Counted from the stretch's first letter, positions 46,603-55,289 are shown. The stretch is DNA of 64,000 bases from Pseudomonas chlororaphis subsp. piscium (GCF_003850345.1 NZ_CP027707.1:3782001-3846000), one strand, 5' to 3'. Notes: generated by a model from the sequence alone, not told the origin. Program-made: numbers and translations.

Positions 46603-47226
46603 TTAAACCACTGGAAACATGCCCCTAAGAACATTCGCCACCAATGAGAAGGTGTTGTACAGCCATACCGGGAAGGCCAGATAGGCAGATCCGATGATAG
46701 TGAGGGCAGACGAAAGGATGATCACGCCAGAACCCTGCCCAAGGATTTTGGGGAGCGTCACCTCTTCGTGATACCTGATCTGTGCCAAGCAGATATTAAT
46801 GCGCGACTCGGCGAATCTAAGGCCTTGCCTAAAGACCTTCTCATCCATGGCCGCTACTTTTTTGATTTCATCAATCTGGTCTTGAAGATGCTTAGCTGGA
46901 TTTCGTGGATCTCCCCCCATCATTCCTGCTGTGAACTTGAAGGAGTGCGACTCCGTCTCATCGATGTCGGGCAAATAAGAATCAAAGTTCACTTTCTCTG
47001 CCAGGGCTGCTTTCTTCCCGCCGCAGTATGCCAAGACGATTGAGGTAAGAGCAGAGATGGCCACGATGACCATACCGAACTCTAAGAACCAGTTGCCCTT
47101 GAAAAACCCAAGGCCAATCGATATCGCCAGAATTGTGAAGGGGATGAGCGCGGTGAAAAATCTCAATTGGTGTCGCCCTGAAAGATGGGGATCAGCATCA
47201 TAAATGCCGTTCTGCACTACCACCAT
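46603..47226 (-). CDS. Membrane protein of unknown function
   Basis: 207 aa; start at 47226 (MVVVQNGIYDADPH) behind AGGTGG. Two adjacent helices (FFTALIPFTILAISIGLGFF, FGMVIVAISALTSIVLAYCG), a soluble acidic middle (LQDQIDEIKKVAAMDEKVFR), and one or two helices near the C-terminus. Lower GC than the core. Layout resembles SLATT-type or Pycsar/CBASS membrane effectors, but no diagnostic motif was seen; treat as unknown island cargo. Confidence 0.68.
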   Translation of the reverse strand: MVVVQNGIYDADPHLSGRHQLRFFTALIPFTILAISIGLGFFKGNWFLEFGMVIVAISALTSIVLAYCGGKKAALAEKVNFDSYLPDIDETESHSFKFTAGMMGGDPRNPAKHLQDQIDEIKKVAAMDEKVFRQGLRFAESRINICLAQIRYHEEVTLPKILGQGSGVIILSSALTIIGSAYLAFPVWLYNTFSLVANVLRGMFPVV

Positions 47227-47380
47227 TAGATCACACCACCTGTACGAATCCCCAGTAACGCCCCTATCCCGCCGGATAGTAGCCTCCTGCCACACACAAT
47301 GGATTTCCCGGTCCTTTGCCTGTAAGCCCAAGGACTGGGATTGCGCTAATTTCGGCGCGCTTATGGCCTAGGAGGTCAGC

Positions 47381-47641
47381 ATGAGTAGTTTTGAAGGTGC
47401 GTTAATTCGAGAGCAAGGGCAGACCTTTGCGGTGGTGATCGTCAAGCATCACCACACCTCATCCACCAGCGCAGCTAACGCAGCACGCGAAGCGTTCCAG
47501 CCACACTTTCCAGGTGTGCCCGTTGTTCTTGCGTCACAAGATGCTCGGGGAACCTTCCGCTATCACGGTCGACCAGATCTGGCCAAATTCCTTGCAGGAC
47601 TTCACCCTTCGCAAATTCCCTGGAAGAAATACAACTACTAA
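47381..47641 (+). CDS. Small 86-aa hypothetical protein
   Basis: MSSFEGALIREQGQTFAVVI, then VKHHHTSSTSAANAAREAFQ and FRYHGRPDLAKFLAGLHPSQ. Strong AGGAGG before the ATG. Soluble. Divergent from the membrane protein gene. Family unknown. Confidence 0.72.
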   Translation: MSSFEGALIREQGQTFAVVIVKHHHTSSTSAANAAREAFQPHFPGVPVVLASQDARGTFRYHGRPDLAKFLAGLHPSQIPWKKYNY

Positions 47642-47762
47642 CTGCTACTGATACTTACGGGACTTCCTCTTGTGGGCACTCGAAAGAAGCCGTCACCAAG
47701 AAGATTTATCGGCGCGTGAGAGTGATCGTAAAGCCCGCCCGATAGCCACAACATTCGGAAAC

Positions 47763-47870
47763 GATGATTTCCTCCAACCAATAAAAAAGCCCGTAGATCG
47801 TTGATCTACGGGCTTTTCAGTTTGGAGGCCGAGGTCGGAATCGAACCGGCGTAGGCGGATTTGCAATCCA
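47763..47870 (-). repeat. att-like relic R3 (tRNA-Cys 3' half plus hairpin)
   Basis: 47823-47870 reads, on the minus strand, the tRNA-Cys anticodon arm (GGATTGCAAATCC), variable loop, T arm GCCGGTTCGATTCCGAC and the 3' end GGCCTCCA; there is no 5' half. Next to it lies the hairpin AGCCCGTAGATC / GATCTACGGGCT (47788-47815). The best preserved of the three copies. Confidence 0.8.
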
Positions 47871-48480
47871 GATAAAATCTCAATACTTTCAATAAGTTAA
47901 TGAGAAATCCGTTCCGCAAGTGCCATTCTTTAGAAAGGCTGGGACCCACGGTCTACGCAGGTCATGGTTTTGATTGCGGAACTGATTTCGTAGGCGTTCC
48001 TAGCGGCTAAGAACCCAGTGACAGTCGCCATCCTACAAACGCCCAGCTCAACCCCGCGCCAAGAGATGAACCAGTTCAATCGATCCAATGATAGATGGAG
48101 GCATGGATAGGGATTCGAACCCGACCGAAGGACTCGGCAGGACGCAATAGGCCTGTATTTGCTGGGTCAGAAGACAGTGCCAACGGGCTGTCGCGGCCTA
48201 TTTCGGCCCCGCGTTTGCCCTAAATTTGCCCTAACCGCTGCCCCGTTTGCTTGGCTCGTAAAAGGGGCTGGCTACATCCCCAATACCCACACATATGCTT
48301 GGCATGCCTGAAATGAGATCAGTCCTTGGTCGCCTTCATCGGTGATTCCGATGAGGGATTGGAACGCCCTAAATCTAAAAAGCCGCCCCAATCCAAACGA
48401 ACCAGTAGGTCAGCCCCCCATTCTGAAACGTCCAGAGAACCGTCAATATCCATAGCGACAATCAATGGGCGCTAGCTTGC
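47871..48480. other. Gene-free stretch between R3 and higBA
   Basis: 610 bp. Holds a further T-arm-like relic at 48096-48130 (GGCATGGATAGGGATTCGAA region) and the repeated phrase TTTGCCCTAAATTTGCCCTA near 48221. No coding frame is supported. Looks like erosion at an integration site. Confidence 0.5.
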
Positions 48481-48500
48481 AGGGTGTATGGTGCCACCCT
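48481..48500 (+). promoter_or_regulatory. Candidate HigA operator
   Basis: AGGGTG (48481-48486) and CACCCT (48495-48500) form an inverted repeat 12 bp before the higB start, the usual place for antitoxin autorepression. Confidence 0.5.
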
Positions 48501-48511
48501 ACACTCCCCTC

Positions 48512-48790
48512 ATGATAACGACCTTCCAGCACAAAGGCCTTCGGGACTTTTTCCAGACAGAGTCGACCCGAGGCATTCAAGCTCAGCATGCTGCTCGGCT
48601 TAAACGAATCCTCGGCGCCCTGGCCGTCGCTATCAAACCAGCCGATATGGATATTCCTGGATTCAACCTGCACCCCCTCAAAGGGAACATGGCAGGGTTC
48701 TGGTCGGTCACAGTATCAGGAAACTGGCGGGTAATTTTCCGCTTCATTGGCTCAGATATAGAGCTTGTTGATTATTGCGACTACCACTAG
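48512..48790 (+). CDS. higB: HigB/RelE-family toxin
   Basis: 92 aa. MITTFQHKGLRDFFQTESTR, DMDIPGFNLHPLKGN and FWSVTVSGNWRVIFRF are diagnostic of HigB, a ribosome-dependent mRNA endonuclease. The toxin gene precedes the antitoxin, as in hig loci. Start at 48512 matches the family; an ATG at 48488 lies inside the putative operator zone. Confidence 0.93.
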   Translation: MITTFQHKGLRDFFQTESTRGIQAQHAARLKRILGALAVAIKPADMDIPGFNLHPLKGNMAGFWSVTVSGNWRVIFRFIGSDIELVDYCDYH

Positions 48791-48802
48791 CACAGGAGGG
48801 TA

Positions 48803-49093
48803 ATGACTATGCTTATGCACAATCCGCCCCACCCTGGGGAAATTCTTCGCGAAGACGTACTTCCAACGCTGAAAATGAGTATCAGCGATCTGGCGGAACA
48901 TCTCGGATATTCGCGGACTCACTTTTCTACTGTCCTTCATGGTCATACGGCTATAAGTGCAGAGATGGCTGTACGCTTAGAGATGGCGGGAATAAGTAAT
49001 GGCCGGCAGTGGTTGGCAATGCAGTCCGCCTATGACTTATGGCAGGCGGCAAATCGCGACCACCCTGCAATCACTCCACTGGAGATACCTTAG
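48803..49093 (+). CDS. higA: HigA-family antitoxin
   Basis: 96 aa, XRE-type HTH (MSISDLAEHLGYSRTHFSTV) after the family start HNPPHPGEILREDVLP. Neutralises HigB and represses the operon. 12 bp after higB with AGGAGGG before the ATG. Confidence 0.94.
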   Translation: MTMLMHNPPHPGEILREDVLPTLKMSISDLAEHLGYSRTHFSTVLHGHTAISAEMAVRLEMAGISNGRQWLAMQSAYDLWQAANRDHPAITPLEIP

Positions 49094-49590
49094 ATTTCTC
49101 TGTCAGCCCTTGCGGAGCCTGGGCTGACAGTTTCTTGAGGCCTCGCTAGCCGTTTACGAGCAACTCAACGGCAGAATATCTTCCACAACTGATCGCGCCC
49201 ACCTCCCCCCACGCTAATGCTGAGTCATCGTCTCACAAGGAACAACGGTTTGCGTCGAGCAGGGATTTGAATCCAGCTGATCACTCACACAAGCCGCATC
49301 GGGCCATAATATTTACGGTGAATCCGCACCTTCGCGTCAGCCAGAAATGGCCCAATGCGACCCCGCAGAATGCCTTAAATTTGCCCGAGAAACTGAACCC
49401 GTTCATTCCTACCAATGCCTAGGTATCAGCATCCCCCCCTCCCTCCGCAGCCATCAAATGTACCCTGTCAACGCCCCCAACGAGCGTAGACATACTGCTT
49501 TCAAGTTAGTAATCTCAGAATGGAAACCAAGCGACAGCAGCCATTTTTCTCAAAGTTGCTTTTGTCTAAACATGCCGACATGGAGAGCAC
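49094..49590. other. Gene-free stretch after higA
   Basis: About 500 bp. A frame at 49347-49634 lacks a ribosome site and overlaps the next gene. Another T-arm-like scrap (GCAGGGATTTGAATCC, 49258-49273) is present. Confidence 0.45.
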
Positions 49591-49947
49591 ATGGAAGTAA
49601 CAGCACTTACGGGCTTAATCCTACAAATCAATAGCCTGATTGACTCCGGAAAATATAACGACATCACAATCTCCGACGTGCATAACGCAATTGAGTCGCA
49701 GAGATTACTGCGCTTCATTAAGGAAAAATGCGGCACAGACATCGACCTGAGCATCTACTTAGAAAGTAGAGCCTATGGAGACTTTGAAGATTTCTACGAA
49801 GAAAAAATTAATCAAATTTATAATGGTTATGCTGGAGACGAAAATCGTAAATGGGGCATTAGAAACCTAGGTCTTTGCCTTGTCCTCGCGTGGACGAACG
49901 AAATCATACAGTGGGGCGAAGGGTTGCAACTCTCCACACGGGGCTAA
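49591..49947 (+). CDS. Low-GC orphan protein (118 aa)
   Basis: MEVTALTGLILQINSLIDSG, acidic and mostly helical, with LWYNE-free middle (YGDFEDFYEEKINQIYNGYA). Codons are clearly more AT-rich than the core (AAATATAACGAC style), a sign of transfer. Size and acidity resemble immunity or antitoxin-like proteins, but no partner toxin is adjacent. Function unknown. Confidence 0.62.
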   Translation: MEVTALTGLILQINSLIDSGKYNDITISDVHNAIESQRLLRFIKEKCGTDIDLSIYLESRAYGDFEDFYEEKINQIYNGYAGDENRKWGIRNLGLCLVLAWTNEIIQWGEGLQLSTRG

Positions 49948-50042
49948 TTTGAATTTGTCTGGGCAATTACTTGTGTCCCTCTTGCTGTCACCACCAACCG
50001 GTAGGAGCAAGAGTCATTAGAACCGAGGAACCTGGAGGATCA

Positions 50043-50381
50043 ATGAGCGAAGAGATTGAGGTACTGAAGCAACTGCTTAGCAATGGCGATCTTGATCAAG
50101 AAGACGCTAAGGTTAGCGGGATTGCCAAGCTTGCTGTGGACAAAGGGTTTGATCATCTAAGCGCAGCACAGAAGGCAGTACTTAACCCTCATCTTCAAAG
50201 AGCATGCGAAGGAGTGGAAGATCCAGGCGGCTATCATAATGAGTGCACAGTGGTCCTCGAGGGCAAAGATCTGGCGGCAGCACTGGAACAAGCAGGATAT
50301 TACGGCAGTGTCCTCTGCGAAAACTGCGTGAATGAAACTGAGCAGTACGCGCGAGAATGGGATCGCATCAAAAGGGAGTAA
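50043..50381 (+). CDS. Hypothetical 112-aa island protein with CxxC
   Basis: MSEEIEVLKQLLSNGDLDQE, helical first half, then a segment with Cys at ACEGVED, NECTVV and a terminal CENCVNETEQYAREW, suggesting a bound metal. GGAGG 7 nt before the ATG. A terminator follows at 50426. Family unknown. Confidence 0.68.
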   Translation: MSEEIEVLKQLLSNGDLDQEDAKVSGIAKLAVDKGFDHLSAAQKAVLNPHLQRACEGVEDPGGYHNECTVVLEGKDLAAALEQAGYYGSVLCENCVNETEQYAREWDRIKRE

Positions 50382-50425
50382 ACGTTTTGACGTCCCCTAC
50401 TCCGATTGTACTGGAGCATTAACGA

Positions 50426-50471
50426 AAAAAGGCGCTCAAGCCCATGAATACTGGGGCTGAGCGTCTTTTTT
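50426..50471 (+). terminator. Terminator of the CxxC gene
   Basis: GCGCTCAAGCCC / GGGGCTGAGCGT stem (with mismatches) and T6. Confidence 0.78.
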
Positions 50472-50666
50472 CGCACCACCTCATCAACGCGAGCCGGAGA
50501 CAGCCTCGCTGAATCGGGATCACTTAGCCACCTATATAACCAATCTCGTGAGAGCACCTCGCCCCCCCAGACATTCTCGAAGCAGTCATCGAATGAAAGC
50601 ACCACAATAACGAAAAACGCCATGGGAATCCCCAGGGCGTTTTTAGCCAACGTTTAGAGAGAGAAG

Positions 50667-51242
50667 TTATTTCTTAGAAAGCAACTCGGTTGAACAGCTC
50701 CAACTTTGAACCTTTTCTTCGGAGCCCAACGAGATAATTTTCAGGCAGCCATCCACAGGAGGCTTTTTATCAATGTCAGTTTCTATATACGTTTTAGGCT
50801 TCGGACCGTTGTCGATTTGATCCTGACAATTCTGGGCTTCCTCGACGTAAGCTGCCAAAGCATCCTCTGGCGTTTCTGTTCGGATGTTCCCCGCGACCAC
50901 AGACCAGTATTCTTGGGCCTTATAACCCGCTCCGCGGCAGTAGGATAGCGGCGAAAACATATCGCCCAACGCATCACCTTCAGCGCGCAGATCAAGCATT
51001 TTCTTATGCTGCGTGGGTAAGGCGGCGCCAACTGGAAGCGACTTCATTGCCTTTATCTCGCCGACATAGGCCGTGGTCTTCAGCAAGTATGCGATTGCCC
51101 CCTCTCGATTCGCCGAGTACTGATCGAGTTCCTTTTTATTATCGCCAGTAACCTTATATCCAGGATCATTACACCCTGACAGTCCAGAAATAGCAGCAGC
51201 GAGACACAACCCAACAATCGCGGACCTTTGAACTTTTTTCAT
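50667..51242 (-). CDS. Island lipoprotein (191 aa)
   Basis: Lipobox LSGC (Cys24) after KKVQRSAIVGLCLAAAISGL. The mature part (NKKELDQYSANREGAIAYLL ... SWSCSTELLSKK) is mostly helical with paired cysteines. AGGGA before the ATG at 51242. Between islands and the phage module; unknown role. Confidence 0.72.
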   Translation of the reverse strand: MKKVQRSAIVGLCLAAAISGLSGCNDPGYKVTGDNKKELDQYSANREGAIAYLLKTTAYVGEIKAMKSLPVGAALPTQHKKMLDLRAEGDALGDMFSPLSYCRGAGYKAQEYWSVVAGNIRTETPEDALAAYVEEAQNCQDQIDNGPKPKTYIETDIDKKPPVDGCLKIISLGSEEKVQSWSCSTELLSKK

Positions 51243-51343
51243 ATTCCCTACTTCGCGGCCTGTATTTATCCATAAACCCCAGGTTCTCATACCCGAGAGA
51301 CCGCATCCTACAAGATGCAGCCTCAAGCAACAAAGACGGCGCC

Positions 51344-52138
51344 CTAGAACAACCCACCCAAATCAGCCGGCTCCCAGTTCATGATCACCAATTCGCCGGT
51401 GACCTCGGCCTTACCTTGCCGCTGGTTCGTGTTGGTGTAGCGGATATCCAGGGTCTCGAAGTGGAACCCTTCGAACACCTGCCGGATGTCCGGGTGATCG
51501 TTGATGCTGACCATCACCCTGCCCTTGCAGCGCCGCATGAAGTCAGCCATGCGCTCGTACTCCTCGAACGGGAAGTCGAGCCCGTAGCCGGCGGTCTGCC
51601 AGTATGGTGGGTCCATGTAGAAGAACGTGTGCGCTCGATCATAGCGTTCGGCGCAGTCGAGCCAGGACAGGTTCTCGACATAGGTGCCGGCGAGGCGCTG
51701 CCAAGCCGTCGAGAGGTTCTCCTCGATGCGCAGCAGGTTGATGGCCGGACCTGTGGTTGCGGTACCGAACGTCTGGCCAGTGACCTTGCCACCAAAGGCA
51801 TGCTGCTGCAGGTAGAAGAACCGGGCCGCTCGCTGGATATCAGTCAGCGTCTCAGGGCGGGTCATTTTCTGCCACTCGAAGATCTGGCGGGAGCTGAGCG
51901 CCCATTTGAACTGGCGGACGAACTCTTCCAGATGGTTCTGCACCACCCGGTACAGCGTCACCAGGTCGCCGTTGAGATCATTGAGCACTTCCACCGGGGC
52001 AGGCTGGGGGCGCATGAAGAACAACGCGGCACCGCCGGCGAAGACTTCGACATAGCATTCGTGAGGGGGAAAGAGAGGGATCAAGCGGTCGGCTAGGCGG
52101 CGTTTGCCACCCATCCAGGGGATGATAGGAGAGGTCAT
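51344..52138 (-). CDS. Dam-type (D12 class) DNA adenine methylase
   Basis: 264 aa. SAM motif PWMGGKRRLADRLIPLFPPH plus VEVFAGGAALFF, and the catalytic DPPY in FFYMDPPYWQ mark an N6-adenine methyltransferase of the D12 class. Phages use these to protect their DNA from host restriction. No restriction partner is adjacent. Last gene of the tail/lysis cluster on this strand; the start has a weak ribosome site. Confidence 0.92.
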   Translation of the reverse strand: MTSPIIPWMGGKRRLADRLIPLFPPHECYVEVFAGGAALFFMRPQPAPVEVLNDLNGDLVTLYRVVQNHLEEFVRQFKWALSSRQIFEWQKMTRPETLTDIQRAARFFYLQQHAFGGKVTGQTFGTATTGPAINLLRIEENLSTAWQRLAGTYVENLSWLDCAERYDRAHTFFYMDPPYWQTAGYGLDFPFEEYERMADFMRRCKGRVMVSINDHPDIRQVFEGFHFETLDIRYTNTNQRQGKAEVTGELVIMNWEPADLGGLF

Positions 52139-52324
52139 TGTTTGCAAGTCTTTACTGTATGGATAAACAGGTGATAGGCTCGCCGCGCTTTGTGCACAAG
52201 GCAGGGGCCGCGGTTGGACTTGCAGGAAGGGTCTGCGGGTTCGGCGGGCCGGGCTGGATGTTGGCGCATCCAGACGGCTCGCCCCTTTATGACGATCTAC
52301 ATAGCGAATCCTCAAGGAGCGGAT

Positions 52325-52852
52325 ATGGGCAAAAGGGCCAGTAACTTTAAAGAGGACACTCTGAAGCTAATTAGCAAACTTCCAACAGAGCTATCTTTAG
52401 CAGCTCTGCTAGGAACACTTCCTATATACCTCTTCAGTCACAATTCGAAATCACTGGATGAGATGGTGTCTGGACTTCTAGCTATCGGCCCGTTGATTGA
52501 CTATTTTGGATGGATGCTGGTGCCGTATGCATCTTTACTCATAATAAAATATGGGGTTCGCTTCAGTTCCGACCGGAGCAAGAATTCCTTCAACTTTATT
52601 CACAAGATCATTGCAGAAGCAGGAACTGGTTTCCAAACCATTTTGAGAACTGGTGTTGGTGTAGCAATCGGAATTTTGATATTGCCGAAAGAAATCACTA
52701 CACCCACCCCAGCTCAGCACGCAATGCTCTACTGGATGATAGTTATGGTCTCTATTTTCAGCTGTGCAATATCATTTCTAAAAGATGAAATAATACAGCG
52801 AACCGAGCGCCCTACTTACAGAAACCCTTTGAAGTTGGACGTGAAAAAATAG
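52325..52852 (+). CDS. AT-rich membrane protein inserted against the phage genes
   Basis: 175 aa with three to four helices (ELSLAALLGTLPIYLF, VSGLLAIGPLIDYFGWMLVP, GVGVAIGILILP, YWMIVMVSIFSCAISFL). It is the only plus-strand gene in the phage module, much lower in GC, with AAGGAG before the ATG: the profile of a moron gene. Superinfection exclusion or a defence function is possible; not shown. Confidence 0.72.
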   Translation: MGKRASNFKEDTLKLISKLPTELSLAALLGTLPIYLFSHNSKSLDEMVSGLLAIGPLIDYFGWMLVPYASLLIIKYGVRFSSDRSKNSFNFIHKIIAEAGTGFQTILRTGVGVAIGILILPKEITTPTPAQHAMLYWMIVMVSIFSCAISFLKDEIIQRTERPTYRNPLKLDVKK

Positions 52853-52855
52853 GGG

Positions 52856-53398
52856 TTAACGTATCAGAGTAGACACATAAGCTTGACAGGCCTTCAACGC
52901 GATCAGTCCCCGATCGCCTTCGTCGGTGATGGCGATAACTCTTCGAGCATGCGCTGGGTCAAGCTGGGCACGTAGGGCTCCATCCACCAGGCCTCCGGTG
53001 ACGGCGGGCGCTCGCATCCCACCGTCACCACCCTGGGCGGCAGCGGTTCCGGCGTCGAGTAGGACTGACAGCCGCAGATCAGCAGTAGCCAGCCGATCAC
53101 GCAAGCGAACCTGGGCTTGTTGAGCATCGTTCATCTCCCTCCAATGTGTTTTGTCTTGAGCCTGCAGGCGATCCTCCAAGTCGAGTCGCTGCGCCTGGTG
53201 TTTCGCCGCCTGCCCCAGCGCTGCCTCTGCGGCCTGTTCACGCTCGCGCCCATGCGCCAGGTCTTTCGCAGCGAGCTGCCGCTCATACTCCGCCGCCTGC
53301 TTGGCAAGCTCATCGGTCTGCCACACCCAAGCAACGCGAGCACCTACTGCCGCCCCGAACACCAGGGCCAGCACGCCCCATCTCCAGCCCAGGGACAT
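52856..53398 (-). CDS. Rz: Rz-like i-spanin
   Basis: 180 aa: N-terminal signal-anchor helix (WGVLALVFGAAVGARVAWVW) and a long periplasmic coiled coil (AAEYERQLAAKDLAHGRERE ...). Spanins fuse inner and outer membranes in the last lysis step. ATGA overlap with the endolysin gene at 53398; rz1 lies inside it in another frame. Confidence 0.87.
   Translation of the reverse strand: MSLGWRWGVLALVFGAAVGARVAWVWQTDELAKQAAEYERQLAAKDLAHGREREQAAEAALGQAAKHQAQRLDLEDRLQAQDKTHWREMNDAQQAQVRLRDRLATADLRLSVLLDAGTAAAQGGDGGMRAPAVTGGLVDGALRAQLDPAHARRVIAITDEGDRGLIALKACQAYVSTLIR
52903..53127 (-). CDS. Rz1: Rz1-like o-spanin lipoprotein nested in Rz
   Basis: 74 aa embedded out of frame within rz. Signal with lipobox LICGC (Cys20) in RFACVIGWLLLICGC, then a short proline-rich mature part (STPEPLPPRV, RPPSPEAWW). 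This nested architecture is the hallmark of Rz/Rz1 pairs. Confidence 0.85.
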   Translation of the reverse strand: MLNKPRFACVIGWLLLICGCQSYSTPEPLPPRVVTVGCERPPSPEAWWMEPYVPSLTQRMLEELSPSPTKAIGD

Positions 53399-53949
53399 CA
53401 GATCAGCACCTGCTCGGCGCGCTTGTAGATCGCCAGACGATCATCCAAACCGTTGAGTCCACCGTTGATCCGCCGGGTGATCGCCTCGAACGCCGACGGC
53501 CCCTTGTCGGCCAGCGAGTTGAGGCCGGCCAGGTGCCAGAACCAACCAGCCGAGTCGGCAGCGTGCTCCGGACGCTCGAGCAATTCGGGATGGTTGAGCA
53601 GATCAAGACCCAGCGCTTCGCCGCAACGCTGGTAGTTGGCACGACCGGTCACTTGGATCAGGCCACGACCGCGATACTTTTGGCCGTCTCCGTCGGCTTC
53701 GAGCGTGTTGCCCAGCCGCGCAGCGAGCTTGCCGGTGTCGTACTTGGCCAGGTACTGATCGCCGCCCAGCTCGCGGACGTAGCGCAGCTGGCCAGACTCA
53801 TGGCCGACCTGGGCCAGGAACGCACGCTTGCGCAACGGGGTGACGATGCCCCACTTCACCATCGTCGCGTTCAGTACAGGAAGAAAAACGCCGGCTTGGG
53901 TGCCGGCGTTGGGGAGGATCTGTTGCAGTTGCTTGAGAGTGACAGTCAT
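53398..53949 (-). CDS. GH19 endolysin (chitinase-like lysozyme)
   Basis: 183 aa. The GH19 catalytic pair Glu51 (QVGHESGQ) and Glu60 (VREL) is intact, with YRGRGLIQVTGRANY typical of phage lysins. Cuts peptidoglycan. AGGAG before the ATG. Placed right after gene D, as in R-type pyocins. Confidence 0.93.
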   Translation of the reverse strand: MTVTLKQLQQILPNAGTQAGVFLPVLNATMVKWGIVTPLRKRAFLAQVGHESGQLRYVRELGGDQYLAKYDTGKLAARLGNTLEADGDGQKYRGRGLIQVTGRANYQRCGEALGLDLLNHPELLERPEHAADSAGWFWHLAGLNSLADKGPSAFEAITRRINGGLNGLDDRLAIYKRAEQVLI

Positions 53950-53972
53950 CTTGAATCTCCTGCTGTGGCCAC

Positions 53973-55025
53973 TCAGGCCGGTTTCACATCGACCACCTTC
54001 AGTGGCTTGTCGGATTTCTTTTTCTTACCCTTGGCCTTTGCCTTGCCCTTCTTGCCGCCGTTGCACTCCACCGCGGTCGACCAGCCGGAGGCATCGAAGG
54101 TCTGCTCGACGCTGTCGACCAGGTACTGGCCATCCAGCCCCAGCTTGAAACCCTGGGCGTTGATCAAGCGCTCGGCGAACAGATCGGTGCGCCCGGGCAT
54201 CTGCAAGCGCACACTGGCAGTGGTGCGGTTGAACGCCGCGAGCTTGGCTTTGGCCGCCTGCTCGGCTGCTGACTTGTTCGGGTAGATATGTCGATCGGTG
54301 TGCACGCCCGGCAGCCCCGAGGGGGCATCGTCATTACCCAGCTCGACCACCACCAACTTCCCGGTCTTCTTGTCCTGGTACTGGGTCTTCACGGACTTCT
54401 GTGCGCTGCGATCCCCGAGGCGGAACTGCCACCGGCTCACGTCCGCCGGCGTGATGGTGACCACCTCAATGGCCTTGCCGCTGGCACTCTGGCTGGCTTC
54501 ACGGGGCAGGACCAGCAGCTTGCCGTCGGCGACTTTCGCGGTGCAGTCGTATTGCTTGGCCAGGCGGGTGATGAAGTTGAAGTCGGACTCGTTACGCTGG
54601 TCGACTCGGTCGACCTTTGTCTGCACGGGGCAGGCCGGTGCCCAGCCGTTGCGGGCGGCAACATCGCGGACGATCTGCGACAGCGGCACGCCTTCCCACG
54701 AGCCGCTGCGCGTGGTCTTGCCGCTGCCACGCATGTCACTGGCCTTGCCGCGGATCACCATCGTGCGCGGCGGCGCGGAGACCTCGATCTCGTCGACGGT
54801 GTACTGCCCAAGGCGGGCCTGCGCCTGCACGCCATAGCCCAGGTAGACCTCGATCCGTGCGCCTCGAGCAGGCAAGGCGACCGCGGCATCGCGGTCATCG
54901 ATCCGCAGCTCGAACTCGTCGGAGTCCATCCCAGGTTTGTCGGTTGTTCTCAGCAGCAACAACCGATCATTGATCAGCGCCGTGATGTCCGCGCCATCAG
55001 CGACGATGCGAAAGGTAGGTTGCAT
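53973..55025 (-). CDS. Phage late control protein D (tail hub)
   Basis: 350 aa of the P2 gpD / VgrG-like hub family (QPTFRIVADGADITALINDR; LLLRTTDKPGMDSDEFELRI; ESDFNFITRLAKQYDCTAKV), with a very Lys-rich end (KGKAKAKGKKKKSDK). ATG at 55025 with GGAG. Forms the central spike hub of the contractile tail. Confidence 0.93.
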   Translation of the reverse strand: MQPTFRIVADGADITALINDRLLLLRTTDKPGMDSDEFELRIDDRDAAVALPARGARIEVYLGYGVQAQARLGQYTVDEIEVSAPPRTMVIRGKASDMRGSGKTTRSGSWEGVPLSQIVRDVAARNGWAPACPVQTKVDRVDQRNESDFNFITRLAKQYDCTAKVADGKLLVLPREASQSASGKAIEVVTITPADVSRWQFRLGDRSAQKSVKTQYQDKKTGKLVVVELGNDDAPSGLPGVHTDRHIYPNKSAAEQAAKAKLAAFNRTTASVRLQMPGRTDLFAERLINAQGFKLGLDGQYLVDSVEQTFDASGWSTAVECNGGKKGKAKAKGKKKKSDKPLKVVDVKPA

Positions 55026-55082
55026 ATGCACTCCAGAATGAAAGAGCCCCGCACTGGGCGGGGCTCGTTGAGGGCTGGGGGG

Positions 55083-55289
55083 TTACCCCCACAGCTCGAT
55101 GGTTTCGATTGATGGTGCAGCAAGGTCGGGCAGCACGATCACCACCCCGGTGCGGTAAGGCTGCGGCTCATCGGCCAGCCCCGGATTCTCCTGCAGCACC
55201 AACTCGACAGTGCCGTTAAGGTGTCCGTAGTGCTGGTAGCACAGGGTGTCGAGCAGATCCCCCTCAGACGTTCTGCATGTCATTGCCAT
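55083..55289 (-). CDS. Phage tail protein X (LysM-like)
   Basis: 68 aa; TSEGDLLDTLCYQHYG and ENPGLADEPQPYRTGVVIVL are the gpX/LysM pattern. Overlaps U by 26 bp. Confidence 0.9.
   Translation of the reverse strand: MAMTCRTSEGDLLDTLCYQHYGHLNGTVELVLQENPGLADEPQPYRTGVVIVLPDLAAPSIETIELWG

Noticed and set aside
47823..47870. Functional tRNA-Cys
   Set aside because: Only the 3' half (anticodon arm to CCA) is present; the adjacent bases do not fold into a D arm or 5' acceptor strand.
49347..49634. A 95-codon plus-strand frame before the 118-aa gene
   Set aside because: No ribosome site, odd composition (Pro/Ser/Cys scattered) and overlap with the next gene.
52903..53127. Frame inside rz dismissed at first as a shadow
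   Set aside because: Shadow explanation rejected: a lipobox and proline-rich mature part make it the nested Rz1, so it is listed as a gene.
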